Of a DNA stretch of 25,103 bases, positions 7,082-14,999 are shown in pieces; the first letter of the stretch is position 1; each line of letters starts with the position of its first letter. This DNA comes from an uncultured Lachnospiraceae bacterium. GTDB lineage: Bacteria > Bacillota > Clostridia > Lachnospirales > Lachnospiraceae. The notes below the pieces were generated by a model. That model was not told the DNA's origin and made no database searches. It saw only the letters and a program-made list of their open reading frames with translations. Both the position numbers and the translations under genes were made by a program. The stretch lies in assembly GCA_910586405.1 (NCBI GenBank), contig CAJUII010000037.1, forward strand, positions 1 to 25,103. Direction: 5' to 3'.

Positions 7082-8344
7082 GTGGGACGCTTGCAGAATA
7101 GTTGGATACGCTTTGTCAAAGGTTTTCTGGTTATCAAGGTTGACGGGGACTACATGGAACGGTTCTTCAACATGTGTAGAATGCATGGTATTGACTTGTG
7201 GGAAATAAAGAAGGAACAGGATATTTGCATATGTGAGGCATATGCTTCCGATTTTCTGAAAATGCCGCCTCTGTTAAGAAAGACAGGCACAAAGGTACAA
7301 GTAGTGAAAAAGAGAGGGATTCCTTTTTACGTTCCTTTTATCAAAAAAAGGATTATTTTTTTTGCAGGTGTCATACTGTGTCTGATTATGCTGAATTATG
7401 TGACAGAATACGTCTGGGCAATAGAGTACGTTGGGAATTTGCAGGTAAGTGATGACGAGCTGTCAGATTTTTTAGAACAGGAAGATATCCATTATGGCAT
7501 GAAAAAAAGCAGCATCAACTGTGAGGAGAAGGAAAAAAGGCTGAGGGAGGCATTTCAGAATGTCACATGGACTTCAATATACTTTGAGGGGACAAAGCTT
7601 TATATAGAAGTCAAAGAGAATGAGAAATCAGAGCCTGTACACATAGAAATGAAAGGAACGGATATTGTTGCGAATGAAGCGGGAACAATCACATCGATTA
7701 TCACTAGGAACGGCGTGCCGCGAGTCAAGGCGGGGGATACTGTAGAGCAGGGGCAGGTGCTGGTATCTGGCGGTGTTCCCGTCTATGACGAGAGTCAGAG
7801 CATTGTGGATTACCAGATTTATGATGCGGATGCGGATATTTTTATCAGAACACCGATTGAGTATAAGTGTTCGATGAACAGCGGCTATCCAGTGATGATA
7901 TATACGGGAAATCAGGTGAATACGGGATTTGCCCAGATTGGCGATTATTATATTGACGGACTGACCTTGTGGAAGTTGGTCGATAAATATATCTCACCGA
8001 AAAAAAACGAAACATTATATGAGACTGCAACAGAAAAACATCAAATGGTTTTGCTCGATAATATCTATCTTCCAGTATATTATGGGAAAATTAACAGAAA
8101 AGAGTATTATATAAAGTATTTTACATATACAGAGGAAGAGATGAAATCTAAGTTATCTGAAAATTTTGAAAAATTTATTTCAGGTTTACAGCAAAAAGGG
8201 GTACAAATTGTTGAAAAAAATGTTAAAATGGAAAAGAATAGTAGTGGGATGGAATTAAATGGAAGTTTGCTGGTAGTAAAGCAGACGGGTGAGACAGTAG
8301 CGATACCAATAAACTCGATTCAGGAAGATGAGACAAAGGAGTAA
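7082..8344 (+). CDS. yqfD: Sporulation protein YqfD
   Basis: A 420-residue membrane-anchored protein of the YqfD family, required late in sporulation in Bacillus. It begins with a beta-rich cytoplasmic region (residues ~1-85), has one strong membrane helix at about 90-112 (IIFFAGVILCLIMLNYVTEYVW), and then a long extracytoplasmic part. That part carries YVGNLQVSDDELSDFLEQ (POTRA/FtsQ-like), WTSIYFEGTKLYIEVKE, and the conserved NEAGTITSIITRNGVPRVKAGDTVEQGQVLVSG, a lipoyl/barrel-like hybrid motif. GTG 7082 is the start, one base after yqfC. Part of the gene (about 7980-8240) is AT-rich compared with its neighbours, but the frame is intact. Confidence 0.9.
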   Translation: MGRLQNSWIRFVKGFLVIKVDGDYMERFFNMCRMHGIDLWEIKKEQDICICEAYASDFLKMPPLLRKTGTKVQVVKKRGIPFYVPFIKKRIIFFAGVILCLIMLNYVTEYVWAIEYVGNLQVSDDELSDFLEQEDIHYGMKKSSINCEEKEKRLREAFQNVTWTSIYFEGTKLYIEVKENEKSEPVHIEMKGTDIVANEAGTITSIITRNGVPRVKAGDTVEQGQVLVSGGVPVYDESQSIVDYQIYDADADIFIRTPIEYKCSMNSGYPVMIYTGNQVNTGFAQIGDYYIDGLTLWKLVDKYISPKKNETLYETATEKHQMVLLDNIYLPVYYGKINRKEYYIKYFTYTEEEMKSKLSENFEKFISGLQQKGVQIVEKNVKMEKNSSGMELNGSLLVVKQTGETVAIPINSIQEDETKE

Positions 8345-8351
8345 TACGACA

Positions 8352-9386
8352 GTGGCAGAATTTCGGATTGGAATGCAGATTGAGGCGGAGCATATGCAGA
8401 ATATTTTTGGCAGTCATGATGCATATATCAAACAGATTGAGGATGATTTGAAGGTAGTCATTACAGACCGCAACGGAGAAGTTCGAATCAGCGGGGAGCA
8501 GGCGGCAGTCAACAAAGCGGCAAAGCTGGTGCGCGAGCTGGTAGAGCTGTCCAAAAGGGGAAACAGAATACAGGAGCAGAATGTGTCCTATGCGCTGGAG
8601 CTATCGCATGAAGGCGATGAGGGCGCGCTTCTTGAGATGGACTCGGAGTGTATTTGTCACACGATATCAGGGAAGCCCATCAAACCCAAAACGTTGGGAC
8701 AAAAGAAGTATATCGATGCCATTAAAGATAACATGATCGTGTTTGGCCTGGGACCGGCAGGAACCGGTAAAACCTATTTGGCAATGGCAATGGCGATCAC
8801 AGCTTTTAAAAACCATGAGGTAGAGCGTATCATACTGACGCGTCCAGCGATAGAGGCGGGGGAAAAGCTTGGATTTCTGCCGGGGGATTTGCAGAGCAAG
8901 GTAGACCCATATCTGAGACCCTTGTATGACGCACTTTATCAGATCATGGGGGCGGACAGTTTCCAGAAAAACATGGAAAAGGGATTGATCGAGGTTGCAC
9001 CGCTTGCCTATATGCGTGGGCGGACGCTCGATAATGCCTATATTATATTGGATGAGGCACAGAATACGACGCCAGCACAGATGAAGATGTTTCTGACTCG
9101 AATCGGGTTTGGCTCTAAGGTGATTGTCACAGGAGATGCATCGCAGAAGGATTTGGCAGTCGGTACGCAGTCCGGTCTGGATGTGGCGGAGAAGGTGCTC
9201 GCTAAAATCAGCGATATCGCAATGATCAGGATGACAAGCCGTGATGTTGTGCGTCATCCGCTTGTACAGAAGATCGTCAAAGCCTATGAAGATTATGAGA
9301 GCAGACTCGGCAGCAGTCAGGGCAAAGCTGTCCATAAAGTGAGTGAGCCGCGCACCAAAAGAGGTGGGAGGCCGTTTCGAAAATAA
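8352..9386 (+). CDS. phoH: PhoH family ATPase
   Basis: A cytoplasmic nucleotide-binding protein of 344 residues, typical for PhoH. An N-terminal KH-like region (residues ~15-65) is followed by the P-loop GPAGTGKT at about 134-141, then RPAIEAGEKLGFLPGDL, the Walker B region YIILDEAQNT near 230-237, and the GDASQ motif. PhoH is linked to RNA metabolism and is genomically tied to ybeY, as here. GTG 8352 is preferred: AAAGGAG at 8335-8341 lies 10 bases upstream and the start falls 7 bases after the yqfD stop. An upstream in-frame ATG at 8328 would overlap yqfD by 17 bases and lacks good spacing. Confidence 0.93.
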   Translation: MAEFRIGMQIEAEHMQNIFGSHDAYIKQIEDDLKVVITDRNGEVRISGEQAAVNKAAKLVRELVELSKRGNRIQEQNVSYALELSHEGDEGALLEMDSECICHTISGKPIKPKTLGQKKYIDAIKDNMIVFGLGPAGTGKTYLAMAMAITAFKNHEVERIILTRPAIEAGEKLGFLPGDLQSKVDPYLRPLYDALYQIMGADSFQKNMEKGLIEVAPLAYMRGRTLDNAYIILDEAQNTTPAQMKMFLTRIGFGSKVIVTGDASQKDLAVGTQSGLDVAEKVLAKISDIAMIRMTSRDVVRHPLVQKIVKAYEDYESRLGSSQGKAVHKVSEPRTKRGGRPFRK

Positions 9387-9408
9387 AGTGCATAAAGGAA
9401 AATGACAT

Positions 9409-10620
9409 ATGAAGAAGAAGGAAGAAACCAGCCTGCAAAAAGTTTTAATTGCTAGTGGGATGCTGGTTCTATCAATACCATCAGTTAGCGTTGCGGCATA
9501 TTTGTATGAGAAATCCTTTCGGGAGATCTTTATACTTATGATGATTGTCATAGCCTGTTTTGGAATGACTATCTTTTCATTTTTTCAATCCAATCTTTTT
9601 GCGTCACTTCATTATGACAATGGGGGGCATTTACTGCGTTTTGCTATGATGTTTTTGATGGGGGTGGCGGCAGCCTGTCTACTGCCGATGCTGCCGAATG
9701 CGGGCTGGGCATTGCCTGCGCTCGCGCTTGCGCTGACGCTTTTTTCCAACACTGTGACTGGGTTGAATGCTTATGCAGGTTTGGTGAGTGTGTGTGCCTA
9801 TTTTGCGTCTGCGGATATTCTGACATTGCTGTTGTATCTGCTTGTGGGGGTTTTGTTTGCCGTGCTTTTCGAGCGGTTGGATGATGATTACAGGACAGGA
9901 ACGCCGTTGGCAGCAGCAATGACGATCTATATTGTGGAGCTTGCAGCAAAAGTCGTATTTGAGAGCCATGGCGCATTGAACACAGATGCCCTTGTGATGC
10001 CGGTCATGAATGTCTTTGTCACTTTTATATTGATGCTGATTGTGCTGCGTTTTTATTGCGCGGTGGTCATCGATAAGGAAAAAGGAAAGTATCTGCATAT
10101 CAATGATCAGGAATATGATCTGCTGGCAAAGTATAAGGAGGAGGACAAGCAGACTTATTATAATGCCATACATACAGCGTATTTTGCAGAGAAAACAGCA
10201 AGAATGCTGCATATGGATGTCGATGTGGCGAAAAATGGCGGATATTATCATCGGATTATCGTGCTTGAGTGCAGAAAACAGGAAAAATCACTGGAGGAAA
10301 TCTGTAAAAACAATAAATTTCCGCCGGAGGCAGTTCGGCTTTTGCAGGAATATACTTATAAATCACAGCCCATAAAAATGCGTGAGACTGTGGCAGTGTA
10401 CCTTGCGGATTGTGTGGTATCGTCAATTATGTATCTGATCAGCAAATCGGAGGGAAAACCTGCGGATATGGATTATGGAAAGATTGCAACTGCCATCATA
10501 CACAGGAAGATTGAGAGCAAGGTTTTGGACAATAGTGATATTTCGCTGGCTGATCTGGGTGGTATTGAAAAAATATATACAGGAGAAAAATTATACTATG
10601 ACTTTTTACGTGGAGAGTGA
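9409..10620 (+). CDS. Shortened YqfF-like membrane protein with a degenerate HD domain
   Basis: It sits where yqfF (7TM-HD/PgpH, a cyclic-di-AMP phosphodiesterase in other Firmicutes) is expected, between phoH and ybeY. At 403 residues it is far shorter than canonical YqfF (about 700) and lacks the large extracellular N-terminal domain. Residues ~10-225 contain about seven membrane helices; residues ~240-400 are an HD-like cytoplasmic domain. Catalytic residues are lost: the usual TYHHS reads TYYNA (251-252), and YYHD reads YYHR (281-282). The later YLADCVVSS segment of the fold remains. It is therefore probably not a phosphodiesterase but may still bind a nucleotide or act structurally. AAAGGAA at 9394-9400 is 8 bases before ATG 9409. 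It overlaps ybeY by 23 bases. Confidence 0.8.
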   Translation: MKKKEETSLQKVLIASGMLVLSIPSVSVAAYLYEKSFREIFILMMIVIACFGMTIFSFFQSNLFASLHYDNGGHLLRFAMMFLMGVAAACLLPMLPNAGWALPALALALTLFSNTVTGLNAYAGLVSVCAYFASADILTLLLYLLVGVLFAVLFERLDDDYRTGTPLAAAMTIYIVELAAKVVFESHGALNTDALVMPVMNVFVTFILMLIVLRFYCAVVIDKEKGKYLHINDQEYDLLAKYKEEDKQTYYNAIHTAYFAEKTARMLHMDVDVAKNGGYYHRIIVLECRKQEKSLEEICKNNKFPPEAVRLLQEYTYKSQPIKMRETVAVYLADCVVSSIMYLISKSEGKPADMDYGKIATAIIHRKIESKVLDNSDISLADLGGIEKIYTGEKLYYDFLRGE

Positions 10621-11101
10621 GACAGACAAAACACTTCCTTTTGATGTGGAGGAGGTGACAGAGAAGGTGATTGTGGAGACGTTGGATTCTGAGAACTGCC
10701 CTTATGAGGCGTCCGTGAATGTGCTTCTCACAGATGATTTGGGGATTCATGCGATGAACAATCAGTATCGGGGGATTGACCGCCCGACGGATGTGCTGTC
10801 TTTTCCGAATGTGGATTACGAACATCCGGCAGATTTTACAGGGATTGAGGATACAATAGAGGATTACTTTGACCCTGAGAATGGTGAACTGTGTCTTGGA
10901 GATATTGTGATTTCTGTTGACAAAGTATATGCGCAGTCCGAGGAGTATGGACATTCTGCAAGGCGGGAGTATGCCTTTCTGATCGCACACAGTATGCTGC
11001 ATCTGTTGGGATATGACCATATGGAACCTGCGGAAGCGGCAGTGATGGAACGGAAGCAGGAAGAGATCCTGAGCAGACTGGGAATAACGAGAAATGAGTA
11101 G
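10598..11101 (+). CDS. ybeY: Endoribonuclease YbeY (rRNA maturation factor)
   Basis: A zinc-dependent endoribonuclease for 16S rRNA 3'-end maturation and late-stage 70S quality control. The 167-residue product ends with the signature HSMLHLLGYDH, whose three zinc-binding histidines are H131, H135 and H141, and also has RGIDRPTDVLSFP and LGDIVIS. ATG 10598 is chosen because AGGAGA at 10581-10586 precedes it and residues TFYVESE begin the family fold. The reading frame is open further upstream to 10475, but that stretch is inside the yqfF-like gene. An acidic insertion (EHPADFTGIEDTIEDYFDPENGE) before the LGDI strand is a common clostridial variant. Confidence 0.95.
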   Translation: MTFYVESETDKTLPFDVEEVTEKVIVETLDSENCPYEASVNVLLTDDLGIHAMNNQYRGIDRPTDVLSFPNVDYEHPADFTGIEDTIEDYFDPENGELCLGDIVISVDKVYAQSEEYGHSARREYAFLIAHSMLHLLGYDHMEPAEAAVMERKQEEILSRLGITRNE

Positions 11102-11124
11102 TTTGGGCTGAGGAGAACAGTTAA

Positions 11125-12756
11125 ATGAAGAAAAAGAAGTCTAATTTTATCGTTCAGGGCGGAATCCTTGCGATGGCAGGAATCCTTTCCAGAATCATAG
11201 GGATCGCAAGGCGCTTCCCTATGCAGCACATTATTGGTGACAAGGGAAACGGATATTATTCTGTGGCGTATGAGATTTATTCTATTATGCTGATTATATC
11301 CTGCTATAGTCTTCCGCTTGCGGTGTCAAAGGTGGTATCCTCCAAGATGAGTAAGCGGCAGTACAAAAGTGCGGAGAGGGCATTTCAGTGTGCGATGTTC
11401 TTTGCTGTGGCAGCAGGCGGAATAACATTTGTGGTCTGTGAACTTCTGGGTGATTTTTTTGCGGCGGAGGTGATGGAGGAGCCAATGAGCGCGCTGGCGC
11501 TCAAAGTTCTTGGACCAGCACTATTGCTGGTGTCTGTGATGGGGGTATTCCGAGGATATTTTCAGGGACTGGGCACGATGATGCCCACGGCAGTCTCACA
11601 GATATTAGAACAAATATTTGTATTGGTTGGCAGTATTGTTGGTGCTTCTGTGCTGTATAATTATGGGGACAAGGTAGGGGCACTACTGCACAATGAGGAT
11701 TTTGCTCCGGCATACGGCGCAGCAGGTGCATCCATCGGACCTGTGATCGGTGCGGTCATCGGGCTTTTGTTTCTCATCTTTGTATTTGCGGCTTACAGAA
11801 AGGGCGCCAAAAAGCGCGCGCGCGATGCAAGCAGTAAGGTGGATAGTTATCCTCAGATTTTGAGCATGATACTGCTGACAATCTTTCCAGTGCTTTTGAG
11901 TACGACTGTCTATAATATCAGTGGTGTCATTGACATTAAAATCTTCGGAAGCGTGATGATCGCAAAGGGATTCGAGGATGTCAAGACCGATATCTGGGGT
12001 GTATATTCAGGAAAGTATAAAGTGCTGGTAAATGTTCCGATCGCGCTCGCCAATGCAATGTGCTCATCCATCGTACCGATGCTGACGCAGTTGATGGTGC
12101 GGGAAGAATATGGGCGCGCCAAAGAAAAAGTTGGACAGGCGATGCGCTTTACAATGATTGTTGCCATTCCAAGCGCAGTCGGACTTTCTGTGCTCGCCAG
12201 ACCCATCGTTTCCATGCTGTTTAAGGGAGAAGTTGACATGGCAGTCAACATGCTTCATATAGGCTCTGTATCTGTCGTGTTCTATACCATGTCAACACTC
12301 ACAAACGGAGTGCTTCAGGGCATTAACAAAATGAAGATTCCAGTGTGCAATGCGGCAATTTCCCTCGTCATTCATGTGGCACTATTGTATGCAATGCTCC
12401 AGATGAATATGGGAATCAATGCAGTAGTGTATGCATATATTTTATTCGCGGTCGTAGTATCTGTGCTAAATGCCGTGGCAATCCGCAAATATCTGCGGTA
12501 TAAGCAGGAGGTGGCGCGCACTTTTGTCATTCCAGCGATCGCGTCTGCTGTGATGGGAATTGTGATCGGGCTTTTGAGTCTGCTGCTCTCCAAGTCAGCC
12601 GGCAATCTGGTGACAGTGTTTGTGGGAATCGGTGTCGGTGCGGTGGTGTATTTTGTGGTATTGATTCTGTTAAAAGGGATCAATGAGCGTGATCTGCGAA
12701 GTATGCCGGGCGGCAGGACCATACTGACGATTGCGAAGAAATTGCGGTTAATGTAG
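11125..12756 (+). CDS. SpoVB/YtgP-type MOP-superfamily lipid flippase
   Basis: A polytopic membrane protein of 543 residues with about 14 predicted helices, from GGILAMAGILSRIIGIARRFPM at the N-terminus to the last pair near 500-520. The pattern DKGNGYYSVAYEIYSIMLIISCYSLP followed by AVSKVVS is characteristic of the YtgP/SpoVB subgroup. These export polysaccharide or peptidoglycan precursors (lipid II-like substrates) across the membrane; SpoVB acts in spore cortex synthesis and YtgP/MurJ in growth. The sequence does not tell these apart, though the sporulation setting favours neither strongly. GAGGAG at 11109-11114 precedes ATG 11125. The 23-base gap after ybeY suggests the same transcript. 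Confidence 0.88.
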   Translation: MKKKKSNFIVQGGILAMAGILSRIIGIARRFPMQHIIGDKGNGYYSVAYEIYSIMLIISCYSLPLAVSKVVSSKMSKRQYKSAERAFQCAMFFAVAAGGITFVVCELLGDFFAAEVMEEPMSALALKVLGPALLLVSVMGVFRGYFQGLGTMMPTAVSQILEQIFVLVGSIVGASVLYNYGDKVGALLHNEDFAPAYGAAGASIGPVIGAVIGLLFLIFVFAAYRKGAKKRARDASSKVDSYPQILSMILLTIFPVLLSTTVYNISGVIDIKIFGSVMIAKGFEDVKTDIWGVYSGKYKVLVNVPIALANAMCSSIVPMLTQLMVREEYGRAKEKVGQAMRFTMIVAIPSAVGLSVLARPIVSMLFKGEVDMAVNMLHIGSVSVVFYTMSTLTNGVLQGINKMKIPVCNAAISLVIHVALLYAMLQMNMGINAVVYAYILFAVVVSVLNAVAIRKYLRYKQEVARTFVIPAIASAVMGIVIGLLSLLLSKSAGNLVTVFVGIGVGAVVYFVVLILLKGINERDLRSMPGGRTILTIAKKLRLM

Positions 12757-12762
12757 TCGATG

Positions 12763-12797
12763 TCAAGATCGTGTGGAATTTTCAAACACGCTCTTGA
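12763..12797 (+). terminator. Hairpin after the flippase gene, possible weak terminator
   Basis: TCAAGA (12763-12768) and CGTGT (12770-12774) pair with ACACG (12786-12790) and TCTTGA (12792-12797) around one mismatch, with an 11-base loop. It lies 7 bases after the stop codon. No T-tract follows, so termination activity is doubtful; it could instead protect the 3' end. Confidence 0.4.
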
Positions 12798-12803
12798 AAC
12801 AAT

Positions 12804-12832
12804 GAATAAAAAGTGAAAATAAGCTGATACTA
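12804..12832 (+). promoter_or_regulatory. Candidate sigma-G (forespore) promoter before the BofC-like gene
   Basis: GAATA at 12804-12808 matches the forespore -35 consensus GMATR exactly. GATACTA at 12826-12832 differs from the -10 CATACTA by one base. The spacer is 17 bases, close to the usual 17-18. Transcription would begin near 12839, leaving room for the GAGGAGG site at 12864-12870. Confidence 0.45.
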
Positions 12833-12876
12833 TATCAAAGACGCCAAAGTGTTCAAGTTTCACGAGGAGGCTGATG

Positions 12877-13518
12877 ATGGAAAAGAGATATAAGATTGGC
12901 TTATTTTTTGTATTAGTGTTGATTTCAGTATTGGTGGTCGTGTTGATGTGGAAAAGGCATACCATGGATGGATTTCCAAAGGAGGATAACCTTGTCGAAC
13001 AGAAGGACCAATCATCTGAGATGCAGGATTCGGGCAAAACTGCCGAGGAGCTTTACCAGGTGCAGAAAATGAACGTTCTGACGACATGTGACACGGTTTG
13101 TATCTATGAAAACATTGATAAGAAGGATGGTTCTGTGTTCATGGAGGAGGGAACACTTCCTGTAAAATATATCGGCTTAAATCGTCAGGAGCTTGAAAAA
13201 CTGCTTGCTCAGGACAGTCTGGCGCCAACGCTTGAAGAAAAACAAAAGGGCTTTAAGTCTCAACATCTGGAGCTATTTTCGGCAGATAAAATCAAGGTAC
13301 TTCGAATTTATGATACAACACAAGGCGCGACGGGCTTTTATATCATGGAAGTAAATGGTGAGATATGTGTGTTCGAGCATGACAAGGAGACGCTTTATTT
13401 CAAGACGGGACTGCACCCGGAAAGTCTTCCGGCAGAGGTACGGCATGAATTGAAGGAAGGAAAGTTCATGGACAGCGAACTGCAAGTGTACCATTTTATT
13501 GAATCCTATAGCAGTTAG
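12877..13518 (+). CDS. Membrane-anchored BofC-like protein
   Basis: A 213-residue protein with one N-terminal membrane helix (about 5-25, IGLFFVLVLISVLVVVLMW) and the remainder outside. The last ~60 residues resemble the BofC C-terminal domain: GFYIMEVNGEICVFEHD, then ETLYFKTGLHPESLPAEV, the basic/acidic HELKEGK turn, and a terminal HFIESYSS. BofC (bypass of forespore C) controls intercompartmental signalling to pro-sigma-K processing in Bacillus. The match is by eye and the N-terminal half is unassigned. ATG 12877 is preferred over ATG 12874 because GAGGAGG at 12864-12870 is 6 bases upstream. A sigma-G-like promoter in front supports a sporulation role. Confidence 0.6.
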   Translation: MEKRYKIGLFFVLVLISVLVVVLMWKRHTMDGFPKEDNLVEQKDQSSEMQDSGKTAEELYQVQKMNVLTTCDTVCIYENIDKKDGSVFMEEGTLPVKYIGLNRQELEKLLAQDSLAPTLEEKQKGFKSQHLELFSADKIKVLRIYDTTQGATGFYIMEVNGEICVFEHDKETLYFKTGLHPESLPAEVRHELKEGKFMDSELQVYHFIESYSS

Positions 13519-13576
13519 TGCAGTACTGTAAGGAGCGATGTTGTATTTGATGTAGTGCGGTACTGTAGAAGGGAGG
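13516..13576 (+). repeat. Imperfect direct repeat between the BofC-like and flavoprotein genes
   Basis: TAGTGCAGTACTGTA (13516-13530) recurs as TAGTGCGGTACTGTA (13553-13567), one mismatch in 15. Each copy is followed by a Shine-Dalgarno-like purine stretch (AAGGAG; AAGGGAGG). The first copy contains the TAG stop of the preceding gene; the second leads into the start of the next. Confidence 0.7.
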
Positions 13577-13580
13577 AACT

Positions 13581-14894
13581 ATGGCAAATAAGGTTATTGT
13601 GGCTGGCGGCGGGGCTTCTGGTCTTGCAGCTGCTATCGCTGCGGCGGAGAACGGCGCTGCGGTCACAGTACTTGAGCATAAGGACAGAGTCGGCAAAAAG
13701 ATCTTGATGACTGGAAACGGCAAGTGTAATCTCACGAATATGCAGGATGTACACGGAAAATATTATAGTAGTGACACGACATCTATGCAACAGATTTATG
13801 ACACACTTGCCAGGTTTGGCGCAGACAACACGAGGGAATTTTTTCAGCGGCTTGGCTTATATACGAAAGAAAAGCGGGATGGCGGGGTGTATCCGGTATC
13901 GGAGCAAGCCTCTATTGTGCTGGATGTGCTACGGAGTGCATGTGACAGGCTTGGCGTGACAATACGGACCGACTGTGAGATGACGGCTGTCGTGCCCCAA
14001 AAAAACGGGGGAATGGTTCATGTGAAGCAATTCGAGCGGACTGTACAGGAAAAACAAAGTGCAAAAAAGAAACCATCCGCATCTGATACATACAAGTGCA
14101 GGGAGGAAACGATCACATATGACAGGCTGATTCTGGCGACGGGGGGGAAAGCTGCACCTGTTTCGGGATCAGACGGCTCAGGATATGCGCTCGCGGAAAG
14201 TTTGGGGCACCGAATTATCGAACCGCTGCCAGCGCTGGTACAGCTCAAATGTGACGGCGCTTTTTTCAAAGCATTGTCGGGTGTCAGGGCACAGGGTGTA
14301 GTTCGGCTGATCATTGACGGTGTGGAGGCGGCTGTCGAGGAAGGGGAGCTGCAATTGACGGATTACGGTATTTCGGGGATACCGGTATTTCAGATGAGCA
14401 GACTGGCTTCGAGAGCGCTCTATGACGGAAGGCAGTGTGAGGCATCACTGGATTTTATTTCTTATATTTTTGGCACCAGCGGAGTGGAAAATCATGTGGT
14501 CAGCAATGATATGAAACGGTGCCGTGACAAGACTGTTGAGGAGTTTGTATCTGGTCTGGTACATAAAAAGATTGCATCCGTCGTATGTAAACAAAATGCG
14601 ATCGCATCGGATGTGACAGTCGGTCAGGCAGGAGAGAAAGCCGTCTGGCGCTGTATCAGAATGCTTATGGACTTTAGAGTTCCGATTACCGCGCCAAAGT
14701 CCTTTGACAGTGCACAAGTGTGTTGCGGCGGTGTATCGCTCAGAGAGGTAAATGAGAATTTTGCATCGCTAACGTATCGGGAAATTTATTTGGTTGGAGA
14801 ATTGTTGGACTGTGACGGCATCTGCGGCGGCTATAACCTGCAATGGGCATGGGCAACAGGTATCATTGCGGGAACAGATGCGGCACGGCGGTAA
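13581..14894 (+). CDS. HI0933/BaiN-like FAD-dependent oxidoreductase
   Basis: A cytoplasmic flavoprotein of 437 residues, usual for the family. The FAD-binding Rossmann motif GGGASGLAAAIAAAENGA opens the protein, followed by the family signature KKILMTGNGKCNLTN near residue 40. The ATGG motif near residue 190 precedes the inserted domain, and the C-terminal FAD segment reads LVGELLDCDGICGGYNLQWAW. In gut clostridia a relative (BaiN) has been implicated in bile-acid 7-dehydroxylation, but most members have unknown substrates and nothing here supports bile-acid metabolism. GGGAGG at 13571-13576 is 4 bases before ATG 13581. Confidence 0.9.
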   Translation: MANKVIVAGGGASGLAAAIAAAENGAAVTVLEHKDRVGKKILMTGNGKCNLTNMQDVHGKYYSSDTTSMQQIYDTLARFGADNTREFFQRLGLYTKEKRDGGVYPVSEQASIVLDVLRSACDRLGVTIRTDCEMTAVVPQKNGGMVHVKQFERTVQEKQSAKKKPSASDTYKCREETITYDRLILATGGKAAPVSGSDGSGYALAESLGHRIIEPLPALVQLKCDGAFFKALSGVRAQGVVRLIIDGVEAAVEEGELQLTDYGISGIPVFQMSRLASRALYDGRQCEASLDFISYIFGTSGVENHVVSNDMKRCRDKTVEEFVSGLVHKKIASVVCKQNAIASDVTVGQAGEKAVWRCIRMLMDFRVPITAPKSFDSAQVCCGGVSLREVNENFASLTYREIYLVGELLDCDGICGGYNLQWAWATGIIAGTDAARR

Positions 14895-14912
14895 TTTTTA
14901 TCAGATGGACTA

Positions 14913-14957
14913 CAGTATGATAAGCGTATGGTGAAAAAATCATACTGAAAAAGTATG
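14913..14957 (+). other. Two mutually exclusive hairpins in the leader of the COG2509 gene
   Basis: CAGTATGAT (14913-14921) can pair with ATCATACTG (14939-14947), 9 bp. Alternatively CATACT (14941-14946) pairs with AGTATG (14952-14957) around GAAAA. Both use the same central CATACT, so only one can form. No known riboswitch class is recognisable and no T-tract follows. Confidence 0.4.
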
Positions 14958-14999
14958 TCAAAAAAGCACGATAATAGGAAGCACTAGGATAGGAGAATT

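Noticed and set aside
8667..9551. 294-residue open frame on the minus strand
   Set aside because: Antisense to phoH and the start of the yqfF-like gene, both with firm family motifs.
10475..10597. Upstream extension of ybeY
   Set aside because: The frame is open, but the stretch lies inside the yqfF-like gene, and AGGAGA before ATG 10598 marks the family-length start.
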